From: Cystobacter fuscus
GTDB taxonomy: Bacteria; Myxococcota; Myxococcia; Myxococcales; Myxococcaceae
DNA length: 64,000 nucleotides
Direction of reading: 5' to 3'
NCBI RefSeq assembly: GCF_002305875.1
Contig: NZ_CP022098.1
Coordinates: forward strand, 1,178,001-1,242,000
The notes under the pieces: generated by a model
Told to the model about the DNA's origin: nothing
Databases searched by the model: none
Seen by the model: the letters and a program-made list of their open reading frames with translations, nothing else
Position numbers and translations under genes: made by a program
Part shown: in pieces, positions 28,180 to 36,380 of the stretch
Numbering within the stretch: the stretch's first letter is position 1
Layout of the letters: each line of letters opens with the position of its first letter

Positions 28180-29643
28180 ATGGCTCATCATGCACGCCCA
28201 CCCTCCGTCGCAGCACTCTTCACCGTTGCTCTCCTGGCTTGTGGCGGCCCAGAGCGGGAGCAAGCGCCCGTCGACTCCACGAATCTCGTCGTGGCAGCGG
28301 ACCTGGCTTGTACGATCCAGGCAGGAGGCTGCTCGGAGTTCATCGGCAACGGCTCCGGTTACATCTGGATCGATGGCCGGTCCCAACCCGCCTCCCGCTA
28401 TGTGGGAAAGACTCTCTGCATCAAGCCGGGGACCTATACGGGGATCGGCCTCTATGGAGTGGTGGCAACGGCGGCGCAGCCGGCGGTGATCACCAATTGC
28501 GGCGGGCAGGCCGTCTTCAACTCCACCACCGGCAGTCCGGTCTACATCGGTGGCGGCAGCCGCTACCTGAAGATCACGGGGGCGGGGAACTCGGCCCATC
28601 CCTATGGGCTCGTGGCGGGGACCTCGGGCGGCAACCAGGCCCACATCGATCTCCGGGAAGGGGTCTCCGACGTCGAGATCGGCCATGTGGAGGTGCGCGG
28701 CGATGGGAACGGCGGAGTGGGGATCGCCTTCCGTACCTACCCGCAGTGTGACGGAACCTGGAGCCGCGGCAAGTGGGCTCAGTACAACACGAAGATCCAC
28801 GACACCTACGTCCACGACACGAAATACGAGGGGATGTACATCGGCCCCTCCCACTACGGCTGGGTGACGGCCAACGGCTACACCCCGGGCTATGACTGTG
28901 GCACCTCCCGGCAGTGGGAGGCCGAGGTGATCGGCCTCGAGGTGGTCGACAACCGGGTGGAGAACATCGGCAACGACGGAATCCAGATCGGCGCGGCGAC
29001 TGGGGGCATGACCGTCCAGCACAACGTGATCCGCAACTACGGGCTGAACCAGATCGAGAGCCACTCGGGCGGCATCACGGTGAACCCAGGCAGCAAGGGG
29101 CTGATCGACTCGAACTGGATCGAGGCGGCCCAGCCCTACCGCACGCAGGGCATCGTCTTCCAGGGAACGGGTGGCTCCGTCATCACCAACAACGTGATCG
29201 TCGGAGGCAGGTGGGGCGCGATGTTCCTGCGCAACACCGCCGCGAACATGGAGGCGGCGAGCACGCTCTCGACCCTCGTTTTCGACAACAACACGGTGGT
29301 GAACCCGGCGCACGAGGGGCTGTACTTCTTCTGCAGTGGCCTGGGCACGCTCACCTTCGCCAACAACCTGGTGGCGGGCGCGCCCACTCCCTACGCCGCC
29401 AACGGGGGGACGACTGCCTGCGTGAAGTCGCTCACGGGACCGAACCTGCTCACCTCCAACCTGAGCGCGGCGGGCTTCGTGAATCCGGCGGCGGGGGACT
29501 TCCACCTCCAGGCCACCTCTCCGGCCGTGGGCGCGGGTGTGAACCTGTCGGGCGTGGTCGATTTCGACTACGACGGCGTGGCCCGTGGCTCGGGTCCGTA
29601 TGACCTGGGGGCGTTCGCGTGGAAGGCTCCGTCCATGAACTAG
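28180..29643 (+). CDS. Right-handed parallel beta-helix lipoprotein
   Basis: 487 residues. The lipoprotein signal ends in VALLAC. Residues 80-450 have the turn pattern of a right-handed parallel beta-helix (repeats such as VVDNRVENIGNDGIQIG, VQHNVIRNYG, VITNNVIVGG, VFDNNTVVNP and FANNLVAG). The C-terminus has the DFHLQATSPAVGAGV-type cap common in this class. Many relatives are polysaccharide lyases or chondroitinase-like proteins, but the catalytic residues cannot be assigned. It lies downstream of the Ig-like lipoprotein in the same direction and may share a surface or polysaccharide-degrading role. Confidence 0.8.
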   Translation: MAHHARPPSVAALFTVALLACGGPEREQAPVDSTNLVVAADLACTIQAGGCSEFIGNGSGYIWIDGRSQPASRYVGKTLCIKPGTYTGIGLYGVVATAAQPAVITNCGGQAVFNSTTGSPVYIGGGSRYLKITGAGNSAHPYGLVAGTSGGNQAHIDLREGVSDVEIGHVEVRGDGNGGVGIAFRTYPQCDGTWSRGKWAQYNTKIHDTYVHDTKYEGMYIGPSHYGWVTANGYTPGYDCGTSRQWEAEVIGLEVVDNRVENIGNDGIQIGAATGGMTVQHNVIRNYGLNQIESHSGGITVNPGSKGLIDSNWIEAAQPYRTQGIVFQGTGGSVITNNVIVGGRWGAMFLRNTAANMEAASTLSTLVFDNNTVVNPAHEGLYFFCSGLGTLTFANNLVAGAPTPYAANGGTTACVKSLTGPNLLTSNLSAAGFVNPAAGDFHLQATSPAVGAGVNLSGVVDFDYDGVARGSGPYDLGAFAWKAPSMN

Positions 29644-29653
29644 CTCCCACCCG

Positions 29654-29708
29654 GAGAAGGTGTCCCGGAGAAGGTGTCAAAGAACTCGTTCCGACACCTC
29701 TCGCTCTG
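29654..29708 (+). repeat. Intergenic palindromic repeat, partial copy 1
   Basis: GAGAAGGTGTC occurs twice, followed by AAAGAACTCGTTCCGACACCTCTCGCTCT. It matches the left half of the longer copies at 32149-32236 and 34592-34694; the right half is missing. AGGTGTC and GACACCT can form a hairpin. Confidence 0.85.
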
Positions 29709-29715
29709 CATACCT

Positions 29716-30246
29716 TCAGAGGCGCGCGAGAATCTCCGCCTTCTTCCGCGCGTACTCGTCCGGCGTGATGAGCCCGTTGTCCATCATCGACTGAAGGTCC
29801 TTCAGCGCCTTGACCGGGTCCGAGGGGCGATCCGGGCCCGGATGGAGATCGTGGATGCTCAGAGGTCTCTGCGGCGTGACGGGCTCCAGGACGACGAGCC
29901 GTTGAGGGTCTTCCGGGTCGACCTTCACTTTGAGGCGCAAGCCGGGCTCCACGATGAAGGCATTCCAGTCAAGCATCCGGCTCTTGTGCCACACTTGGTA
30001 CGCGGGGCGGCCCGGCAGCTTCACGTCCAGCAGGATGTCGTAGACGTGCCTCCTGTTGATTTGCATCAACGTGCGCTCCAACTGGAGGATGGTGGCCTCA
30101 GCGGGTATTCCATGCTGGCGGAGATGATGCGTCGTCCAGCGCAAAGAGAAGAAACGTCCCCATTTCGGATGGACGAATGCCGCGACGCCGAAGCCGAGGA
30201 GCAGGAGGCACCCAATCAGGAACAGGGTCATGAGGGAGATACTCAC
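29716..30246 (-). CDS. Membrane protein with C-terminal SHOCT domain
   Basis: 176 residues. One N-terminal transmembrane helix (LMTLFLIGCLLLLGFGVAAF) is followed by a beta-rich soluble region (about residues 45-130). The C-terminal SHOCT motif is DPVKALKDLQSMMDNGLITPDEY, followed by a short KKAEILARL helix. SHOCT segments are short modules thought to mediate oligomerisation. Function is unknown. It is convergent with the beta-helix gene. Confidence 0.8.
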   Translation of the reverse strand: MSISLMTLFLIGCLLLLGFGVAAFVHPKWGRFFSLRWTTHHLRQHGIPAEATILQLERTLMQINRRHVYDILLDVKLPGRPAYQVWHKSRMLDWNAFIVEPGLRLKVKVDPEDPQRLVVLEPVTPQRPLSIHDLHPGPDRPSDPVKALKDLQSMMDNGLITPDEYARKKAEILARL

Positions 30247-31050
30247 GAATCACCTTGATGAAATTCCTTCAGTCTACCACTGTCCCGCGACGCTCTGGGC
30301 GGTTCGATGCGTCAACCATGGGCGGGTGTTCCGGTCAGCCATGGCGGACGCTCTTTGGCCAGAGGCTTCCTCCGGGCCGCTCGACCGCGCGGAGCTCCTC
30401 ACCTGTCGCGCGACCTGCCCGGCCAGCAGCACGCGGAGTCCCATGATCCGGCGCGTTCAGTCCCGCCGTGAGCCTCGGATCCAGCCCATGGTGTGGGCCA
30501 TCAAGAAGCGTGGCACGGTGGCCGTGTGATGGACGGGGCGTCGACAAGTCCACCAGTAGCTGCGCCAGCAGCTCCGGGCCGGGCAGCGCTCCAGGCAATG
30601 GCGTCTCACCGGCGGGCGCGGCGGCCACCCTATGACTCCACGTACACGGCCGCGAAGCTCAAGTTCCTGGCCCCCGTAACCACGAAGCTGGCGGATCTCC
30701 TGAGATGTCATCCCCCTGACTTCCAAGGTTCATTTATGAACCAAGCCATGAAATTGGGTCGTGTCACCTGACTCTTCTGTTCCATTTTCAAAACGCGCTC
30801 TTGGCCTGAATGCCCTGTGATCAGGTTCACATGATCCATGAGAGCCCGGTCACAGAGCGGGCCGAGCGCCTTTCGTATCTTGTGCACGTACCTTCGGTAT
30901 ACCTCTGCTATTGGCAATCAGGCTTCACCGCTCCTTCACTGACTTGAGGGCTGGCATGTACTCTGCTTGATGTCTGACTCGAGCGCGGTGGCCACTCCAG
31001 TCACCGTCGGGCTGCAGTTCCCCGCAGTGTTTCCCCCCAAGGAGACATTC
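30247..31050. other. Intergenic stretch without a supportable gene
   Basis: About 800 bp. Short open frames on both strands lack ribosome-binding sites and have the composition of GC-biased noise. GC content falls around 30730-30960, which probably holds the promoter region of the downstream hydrolase gene, but no convincing -35/-10 pair was found. Confidence 0.5.
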
Positions 31051-32091
31051 ATGAGTTTGAAAAGTTCTGGCCTGGTTGCCGTATGGCTCGTGTGTGCCAC
31101 GCCCGCGTTCGCGGAGGCTTTGCGGGAGAAGGCGGTGTGGGAGCAAGGGCCTGAAGCTGGCCGCTCCCACGTTCCAGAACAGGCCCGGGCGAGGCTGCCC
31201 ATGGAACACCAGTACGCACACATCAACGGCATCGGCATGCACTACGTGACGCACGGAGCCGGTGAACCCATCATCTTCCTCCATGGCTTCCCCGAGTACT
31301 GGGGCGTCTGGAAGAAGCCGCTTGAGGCGCTGGGCAAGGACCACTGGGTCATCGCCCCGGACATGCGTGGCTACAACCTGAGCTCGAAGCCGGCCGGCGT
31401 CGAGCAGTACCACATCGAGCACCTGGTGGCGGACATCCGCGCGCTGGCGGACCACCTGAAGATCAAGAAGTTCACCCTGGTCTCGCAGGATTGGGGCGCG
31501 CTGGTGGGCTGGAGCTTCGTGCTGCGCCACCCCGAGTACGTGCGCCGGTTCGTCACCATCAACATCACGCACCCCGCTCTCCTCAACCGGGACCTGCGCG
31601 AGAACGCCGCTCAGCAGCAGGCCAGCCAGTACATGCTGCTCTTCCGCTCGCCCGAGGCCGAGCAGTTCATCATGGCCGATGACTACGCCTTCGGGCGGCA
31701 GGCGATGATCGAAGCCGCCCGGCAGATGGGCGCCCAGATCTCCGCCGAGGACGAGGCCGAGATGATCGCTGCCTGGAAGCAGCCGGGCGCCATCACCGGC
31801 GGGCTCAACTACTACCGGGCGGCGGAGATGGGTCCTCCTGCTGGCCAGGGCGGCCAGGGTGGCAGCAACCTGGTGGACGGGCTGGAGCCGCGGCAGCTTC
31901 AGGTGTGCCTGCCCGTGCTCTTCGTCCACGGTGAGATGGACCCCTATCTCTTGCCGTCTGGCCAGGAGGGGTTGGAGGAGTACGTGCACAACCTCACCTT
32001 CCGGCGCATCCCCGATGCGGACCACTCGGTCACCCTGGAGAAGCCGGAGCTCCTCACGCAGTACATTCGCGAGTTCATGCAAGAGAATTAG
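31051..32091 (+). CDS. Secreted alpha/beta hydrolase, epoxide-hydrolase-like
   Basis: 346 residues. An N-terminal signal peptide (GLVAVWLVCATPAFA) precedes an alpha/beta hydrolase core. HGFPEYWGVW is the oxyanion motif of epoxide hydrolases. The nucleophile elbow is SQDWGA with Asp147 in place of Ser, as in epoxide hydrolases and haloalkane dehalogenases. The acid lies in HGEMDPYL and the catalytic His in DADHSVT. It should open an epoxide (or dehalogenate) through an alkyl-enzyme ester, probably in the periplasm. AAGGAGA lies 8 nt before ATG 31051. Just downstream come an IS91-like terminus and a palindromic repeat. Confidence 0.85.
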   Translation: MSLKSSGLVAVWLVCATPAFAEALREKAVWEQGPEAGRSHVPEQARARLPMEHQYAHINGIGMHYVTHGAGEPIIFLHGFPEYWGVWKKPLEALGKDHWVIAPDMRGYNLSSKPAGVEQYHIEHLVADIRALADHLKIKKFTLVSQDWGALVGWSFVLRHPEYVRRFVTINITHPALLNRDLRENAAQQQASQYMLLFRSPEAEQFIMADDYAFGRQAMIEAARQMGAQISAEDEAEMIAAWKQPGAITGGLNYYRAAEMGPPAGQGGQGGSNLVDGLEPRQLQVCLPVLFVHGEMDPYLLPSGQEGLEEYVHNLTFRRIPDADHSVTLEKPELLTQYIREFMQEN

Positions 32092-32099
32092 CCCCCTCG

Positions 32100-32145
32100 G
32101 CGTATAGGCGGGATGGGGGCGCTGTTGAGGATGGGGGAGGAAGCC
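32100..32145. mobile_element. IS91-like terminus stub 1
   Basis: GCGTATAGGCGGGAT followed by a short GC-rich run with TGTTGAGGATGGGGGAGG, matching the constant end found at 38896, 43550 and 52365. Only about 45 bp remain, starting 8 nt after the hydrolase stop. Confidence 0.6.
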
Positions 32146-32148
32146 GCA

Positions 32149-32236
32149 GAGAAGGTGTCAGAGAAGGTGTCAAAGAACTCGTTCCGACACCTCTCGCTCT
32201 CCGAGTCGTTCCTACGAGTCGTCTGACACCCTTCTC
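32149..32236. repeat. Intergenic palindromic repeat, copy 2 (complete)
   Basis: 88 bp. The left end GAGAAGGTGTCAGA and the right end TCTGACACCCTTCTC form terminal inverted repeats with a one-base gap. The inner part contains AAAGAACTCGTTCCGACACC and CGAGTCGTTCCTACGAGTCG. It adjoins the IS91-like stub on its left and a gene remnant on its right. Confidence 0.85.
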
Positions 32237-32523
32237 GGCTCACTTCATCCGCGCTGCGCTATGAGACCGCTTTCGACCCGCCCGTGCAGGCGAAATCCGG
32301 ACTGGGAACGCTCGTCGTGCGCCCCGAGGACCTGGCGCTGGGGGAGACCGGGACGCCGCTGGTGCTCTCCGCGCGCCTGTTCCTGGGACACACCGCGGAG
32401 TACCGCTTCCCAGTGGGGGACGCGTTCCTGCGCGTCATCGGGCCTGCATTGGAAGGAGTGCGCGCAGGGCAGACGCTTCGCGTTCGCGTGCGCGAGGCCA
32501 CGGTGTTCGACGCGGGCGCTTGA
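32237..32523 (+). pseudogene. ABC transporter ATPase C-terminal (TOBE-like) remnant
   Basis: The plus frame reads about 90 residues ending in DAGA. The pattern is that of the TOBE segment at the end of sugar/spermidine/iron-type ABC ATPases (VVRPEDLALGE, LSARLFLGHTAEYRFPVG, then GQTLRVRVREATVF). No Walker A, signature or Walker B region exists upstream; the frame runs directly into the palindromic repeat. A GTG at 32284 could start a 79-residue protein, but a truncated gene tail is more likely. Confidence 0.6.
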
Positions 32524-32526
32524 TGC

Positions 32527-33138
32527 TCAGTACAGCGTCGCCTTCACCCGGCCGGGCAACTCGCGGTCGTACTCGCCGCCGTCGAAGTCATCCGGGCTCA
32601 GCGCCTCGAGGATGGAGCCGGGGCTTGGGAACTCGGTGCGGGTGACGTGCCGGGCCGGGTCCCAAAGCCTGGAGCGGACCAACGCGCGGCTGCATTGGAA
32701 GTAGACCGTCTCCACGGTGATGCGCAGCACGGAGCGCGGCGCCTTCCCATCGAAGGTGAAGCGCTCCAGCATGGACGGCTCGATGACGATGCTCGCCCGG
32801 CCGTTGACACGCAGGGTTTCGTTCACGCCCGGGACGAAGAACAGCAGCGCGACGCGCGGATCCGCCAGGATGTTCCGCAGCGAGTCCATGCGGTTGTTGC
32901 CTCGGCGGTCGGGCAGCAGCAGCGTGCGCGTGTCCTCGATGACCACGAACCCGGCGGGGTCTCCTCGCGGCGAGGCATCCAGCCCTCCAGGGCCGGACGT
33001 GGCGAGGACCATGAACGGCGATCGCTCGATGAAGGGCCGGTATGCAGGGTGGAGGTGGTCCACCTCCTTGAGCACGGACGACTTCCCGGGAACCCCGTAC
33101 AGGCGTTCGAGCGTCTCCACATCGTTCACGGTCTTCAT
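32527..33138 (-). CDS. Pyridoxamine 5'-phosphate oxidase-like FMN-binding protein (MSMEG_1061 type)
   Basis: 203 residues. The split-barrel flavin-binding fold is recognisable from PFMVLATSGPGGLDASPRGD, LLLPDRRGNNRMDSLRNIL, VALLFFVPGVNETLRVNGRA and the VYFQCSRALVRSRLW segment, which are hallmarks of the MSMEG_1061 subfamily. Members bind FMN or F420 and reduce or oxidise small molecules; the substrate is unknown. It is divergent from the ECF41 partner gene, with 116 bp between the starts holding an ECF41-like promoter. Confidence 0.85.
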   Translation of the reverse strand: MKTVNDVETLERLYGVPGKSSVLKEVDHLHPAYRPFIERSPFMVLATSGPGGLDASPRGDPAGFVVIEDTRTLLLPDRRGNNRMDSLRNILADPRVALLFFVPGVNETLRVNGRASIVIEPSMLERFTFDGKAPRSVLRITVETVYFQCSRALVRSRLWDPARHVTRTEFPSPGSILEALSPDDFDGGEYDRELPGRVKATLY

Positions 33139-33181
33139 CCGGGGGTGCCTCCTGGGTCCTTTTACGCATTTAAAATGGCCA

Positions 33182-33209
33182 TGTCACACGCGGCACCGGC
33201 TGCGTCGTC
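33182..33209 (+). promoter_or_regulatory. ECF41-type promoter upstream of the CMD/sigma operon
   Basis: TGTCACA (33182-33188), then 17 nt, then CGTC (33206-33209) fits the published ECF41 promoter pattern TGTCACA...CGTC. It lies about 45 nt upstream of the CMD gene start, so the sigma factor probably autoregulates its operon. A second CGTC at 33203 gives a shorter spacer. Confidence 0.7.
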
Positions 33210-33254
33210 CTGGGCAGGGGAGGGCACTTCGCCCCCCAGAACGAGGACCTACAC

Positions 33255-33716
33255 ATGAAGCCCCGGATGAATGCTTTCGCGGTCGCGCCGGACGCCCTCA
33301 ATCTCATGGTGGATTTCAGCCAGAAGGTGGAGGCCCTGGGGCTGGAGCCGAGCCTCCGCGAGCTCGTCAAGATCCGCTCGTCCCAGCTCAATGGCTGCGC
33401 CTTCTGCATCCACATGCACACCCGCGACGCCCGCGCACATGGGGAGACCGAGGAGCGCATCTACCTTCTGGACGGCTGGCGTGAGTCGCCGCTGTACACC
33501 GACCGCGAGCGGGCGGCCCTGGGCTGGACCGAGGCCCTGACGCTCGTCTCCACGACACATGCCCCGGATGAGGACTACGCTGCGCTCAAGCCGCACTTCA
33601 CCGAAGAGGAGATCGTGAAGCTGACCCTCATGATTGGCGTCATCAACACCGCGAACCGGCTCGTCCTCGGCTTCCGGGCCGTGCACCCGGTGACCCCTCG
33701 CAGTGAAGCCGCCTGA
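33255..33716 (+). CDS. Carboxymuconolactone decarboxylase / AhpD-like protein
   Basis: 153 residues. The AhpD-like core is present: LRELVKIRSSQLNGCAFCIHMH, with the CxxC (Cys-Ala-Phe-Cys) and downstream His typical of peroxidase-active members. Such proteins reduce hydroperoxides or act as thiol oxidoreductases. It is the standard genomic partner of ECF41 sigma factors, and the sigma gene overlaps its 3' end by 14 nt. GAGG lies before ATG 33255, and the ECF41-like promoter is directly upstream. Confidence 0.9.
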   Translation: MKPRMNAFAVAPDALNLMVDFSQKVEALGLEPSLRELVKIRSSQLNGCAFCIHMHTRDARAHGETEERIYLLDGWRESPLYTDRERAALGWTEALTLVSTTHAPDEDYAALKPHFTEEEIVKLTLMIGVINTANRLVLGFRAVHPVTPRSEAA

Positions 33717-34581
33717 TTCAAATCCCGCGGACGTCTTCGACCCGCTCCGCCCCCGGCTGCTCCGCATCGCGTACCGGATGCTGGGCATCGTCGCGGAGGC
33801 GGAGGACGTGGTGCAGGAGGCGTATCTCCGTTGGCACCAGACGAACCGCGACGTCGTGCGGGACGCCGAGGCCGTGCTCGTCCGCACGGTGACGCGCCTG
33901 TGCCTGGACGTCCTGAAGTCCGCGCGCGTCCGGCGCGAGGAGTACGTGGGGACCTGGCTTCCAGAGCCCATCATCGAGACAGTGGAGGGCGATGACTTGA
34001 CGCTGACCCTGATGATGGCCCTGGAGCGCCTGTCCCCGCTGGAGCGCGCCGCGTTCCTCCTGCACGACGTGTTCGGCATGGACTTCGAGCAGGTGGCGAA
34101 GGCCATCGACCGCGCTCCCGCGGCGTGCCGCCAGCTCGCCAGCCGGGCGCGGGACCATGTGCAGGAGGCCCGGCCCCGCTTCCCCGTGACGGAGGCGAGG
34201 GGCCACGAGCTGGCCTCGGCGTTCCATGCCGCGTCCCGGAGCGGCGACACGCAGGCGCTCCAGGCACTGCTGGCCCAGGACGCCATCCTGTACGCCGACG
34301 GCGGCGGCAAGGCGAAGGCGGTCCTCAATCCCATCTACGGCCGGGAGAAGCTGGTGCGCTTCTTCGAAGGGGTGTGGCGCATTCCAGCCGTGGGCTCGGC
34401 GCAGCTCGTGCACGAGGGCACCATCGACGGCCTGCCCGCGTACGTCACGCTGGATCCGGATGGAATGCTGCAGACCACGGCGTTTGCCATCGAGGACGGC
34501 CGGATCGTCGCCCTCTACGTCACGCGCAACCCCGACAAGCTGAAGGGCATCCGGCGCGCGGTGGTGGGCGAGTCGTCGTAG
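33703..34581 (+). CDS. ECF41-type RNA polymerase sigma factor (SigJ-like)
   Basis: 292 residues. Sigma2 (LRIAYRMLGIVAEAEDVVQEAYLRW), a linker with the ECF41 WLPEP motif, sigma4 (LSPLERAAFLLHDVFGMDF...), and a SnoaL-like C-terminal extension of about 120 residues with DGGGK and NPDKL. These two C-terminal motifs define ECF41, in which the extension acts as an in-cis regulator instead of a separate anti-sigma factor. The start is GTG 33703, inside the end of the CMD gene, so the pair is coupled. Its signal is unknown in this family. Confidence 0.93.
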   Translation: MKPPDSNPADVFDPLRPRLLRIAYRMLGIVAEAEDVVQEAYLRWHQTNRDVVRDAEAVLVRTVTRLCLDVLKSARVRREEYVGTWLPEPIIETVEGDDLTLTLMMALERLSPLERAAFLLHDVFGMDFEQVAKAIDRAPAACRQLASRARDHVQEARPRFPVTEARGHELASAFHAASRSGDTQALQALLAQDAILYADGGGKAKAVLNPIYGREKLVRFFEGVWRIPAVGSAQLVHEGTIDGLPAYVTLDPDGMLQTTAFAIEDGRIVALYVTRNPDKLKGIRRAVVGESS

Positions 34582-34591
34582 GAGGCTTCCA

Positions 34592-34694
34592 GAGAAGGTG
34601 TCTCAGAGAAGGTGTCAAAGAACTCGTTCCGACACCTTCCGCTCTCCGAGTCGTTCCTACGAGTCGTCTGACACCCTTCTCGGACACCCTTCTC
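34592..34694. repeat. Intergenic palindromic repeat, copy 3 (nested ends)
   Basis: Same core as 32149-32236, but with doubled ends: GAGAAGGTGTC occurs twice on the left and GACACCCTTCTC twice on the right. It begins 10 nt after the sigma factor stop and ends about 30 nt before the VOC gene. Confidence 0.85.
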
Positions 34695-34726
34695 GGCATT
34701 GGTGCCGTACGCTAGGTTCACGGGCC

Positions 34727-35536
34727 ATGACCGAGCCGAGCAGCAAGAACGACACTGGCCGCTTCGTCTGGTACGAACTCCTCTCGACCGACCCGCAGGG
34801 CGCGCTCGCCTTCTATGTCGAGGTCGTGGGATGGAAGACGCAGCCGTTCGAAGTCGGAGGGGACGGGGACTACAGGATGTGGGTCGGCGGCCAGGGGCCA
34901 CTCGGCGGCGTGACCGCGTTGCCCGAGCCCGCGAAGAAGTTGGGCGCGTCGTCCTACTGGCAGGCGAACGTGCAGGTCGCGAACGTCGACGAAACCGTCG
35001 CGGAGGTGAAGCGCCTCGGCGGCCAGGTCTACGTGAAAGAGGATGTCCCCTCCGTGGGACGCATCGCGGTGATTGCGGACCCGCAGGGGGCGGTCATCGC
35101 GGTCTTCACGCCCGCGGCTGACGTGCAGTCGCACGACGTCGCGAAGCAGGGCGAGTTCTCGTGGCACGAGCTGTACACGACCGACCACGAAGCCGCGTTC
35201 ACCTTCTATGAGCGCATCGTTGGCTGGGAGCGCCTCGGCGAGTTCGACATGGGCGCGATGGGCAAGTACCTGCTGTGGGGTCGCAACGGCAAGCAGCTCG
35301 GCGGCATGCTGACCCTGCCGAAGGGGATGAAGACGCCCGACGGTCGCGACGTGCCGCCGTCGTGGATGTACTACGTCACGGTCGAGGACCTGGACGCCGC
35401 GGTTGCCCGCGCGACGGCGAAGGGGGCGCGGGTGCTCAACGGCCCGATGGAGGTTCCCGGTGGCCAGCGCATCGTGCAGCTCATGGATCCGCAGGGCGCC
35501 GCGTTCGCGCTCACCACTCCGCCGACATCGCGGTGA
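34727..35536 (+). CDS. VOC family protein with two glyoxalase-like modules
   Basis: 269 residues made of two vicinal-oxygen-chelate repeats (about 10-125 and 135-265). Each begins with a similar strand (GRFVWYELLSTDP and GEFSWHELYTTDH) and contains an FY-x-x-(V/I)VGW helix. Ends such as IADPQGAVIAVF and LMDPQGAAFAL are typical. VOC proteins of this type bind a metal and act on small electrophiles or antibiotics; the substrate is not clear. ATG 34727 is the first start giving the normal N-terminus. Confidence 0.85.
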   Translation: MTEPSSKNDTGRFVWYELLSTDPQGALAFYVEVVGWKTQPFEVGGDGDYRMWVGGQGPLGGVTALPEPAKKLGASSYWQANVQVANVDETVAEVKRLGGQVYVKEDVPSVGRIAVIADPQGAVIAVFTPAADVQSHDVAKQGEFSWHELYTTDHEAAFTFYERIVGWERLGEFDMGAMGKYLLWGRNGKQLGGMLTLPKGMKTPDGRDVPPSWMYYVTVEDLDAAVARATAKGARVLNGPMEVPGGQRIVQLMDPQGAAFALTTPPTSR

Positions 35537-35657
35537 GGGGGGCTGAGTCGAGGCGCTTTACTTCCGATCGCTTTGGATTCCGCTGGCTGCGGCGAAGGAG
35601 AAGGTCCGCGAGTTGTTCGGGGGGTTGCTGGAAGACGATTGAAGGAGGAGGCACATC

Positions 35658-36380
35658 ATGGCCGAGAAAGAGAGTTCGCGACGGTTCCTGCTGGTGACAG
35701 CGGCAAGCGCCGGCGCTGGCTGGATGCTGGCTGGATGCGCGACCACATCCACCGGGAGCACGCACGCCCCGGAGGAATCGGGGGAAAAAAAGGAAGAAGA
35801 GGAGGTTTCTCCCGCCGAGGATCTCATGCGCGAGCATGGCGTCCTACGCCGGGTGCTGCTCATCTACGAGGAGAGCCTCCGACGGCTTGCTGGTGGTGAG
35901 AAGGTGCCACCGCGGACCCTCGCGGGTGGAGCACAGATCATCCGCCGCTTCATTGAGGACTACCACGAGAAGCTCGAAGAACAGTTCCTCTTCCCTCGCT
36001 TCGAACGAGCAGGAAAGCTCCTGGAACTGGTAGGTGTCCTGCGCGACCAGCACGCGAAGGGGCGGCAACTCACGGCAGAAGTGCTGCGCCTCGCGACGCC
36101 TGAGAGCCTGAGCAGCCCTGATTCAGTGGCGTCGCTGACCCGCACCCTCCAACTCTTCATTCGCATGTACCGCCCCCACGCAGCACGAGAGGATACGGTC
36201 TTGTTCCCTGCGCTGCGGCAGGTCGTCTCTTCCCGCGAGTACGACGCGCTGGGCGAGGACTTCGAGCGAAAGGAACACGAGTTGTTCGGGGTGGGCGGCT
36301 TCGAGGGGGTGGTGGAGGAAGTCGCCACGCTGGAGAAAGCCCTGGGAATCTACGAGCTGTCCTCCTTCACGCCCCAATGA
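35658..36380 (+). CDS. Hemerythrin-like (HHE) lipoprotein with Tat-type signal
   Basis: 240 residues. The N-terminus SSRRFLLVTAASAGAG and the lipobox LAGC look like a twin-arginine lipoprotein signal. A Glu/Lys linker follows. The rest is a four-helix hemerythrin-type domain with His/Glu ligands in MREHGVL, DYHEKLEEQFLFP, RDQHAKG and RPHAAREDTVLFP. It probably binds a di-iron site that senses or carries oxygen or NO outside the cytoplasm. Its stop overlaps the start of the DoxX gene (ATGA). A strong GAAGGAGGAGG precedes the ATG. Confidence 0.88.
   Translation: MAEKESSRRFLLVTAASAGAGWMLAGCATTSTGSTHAPEESGEKKEEEEVSPAEDLMREHGVLRRVLLIYEESLRRLAGGEKVPPRTLAGGAQIIRRFIEDYHEKLEEQFLFPRFERAGKLLELVGVLRDQHAKGRQLTAEVLRLATPESLSSPDSVASLTRTLQLFIRMYRPHAAREDTVLFPALRQVVSSREYDALGEDFERKEHELFGVGGFEGVVEEVATLEKALGIYELSSFTPQ

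Noticed and set aside
30457-30917. Short minus-strand frames as genes
   Set aside because: No ribosome-binding site and no recognisable domain. Left as an empty intergenic stretch.
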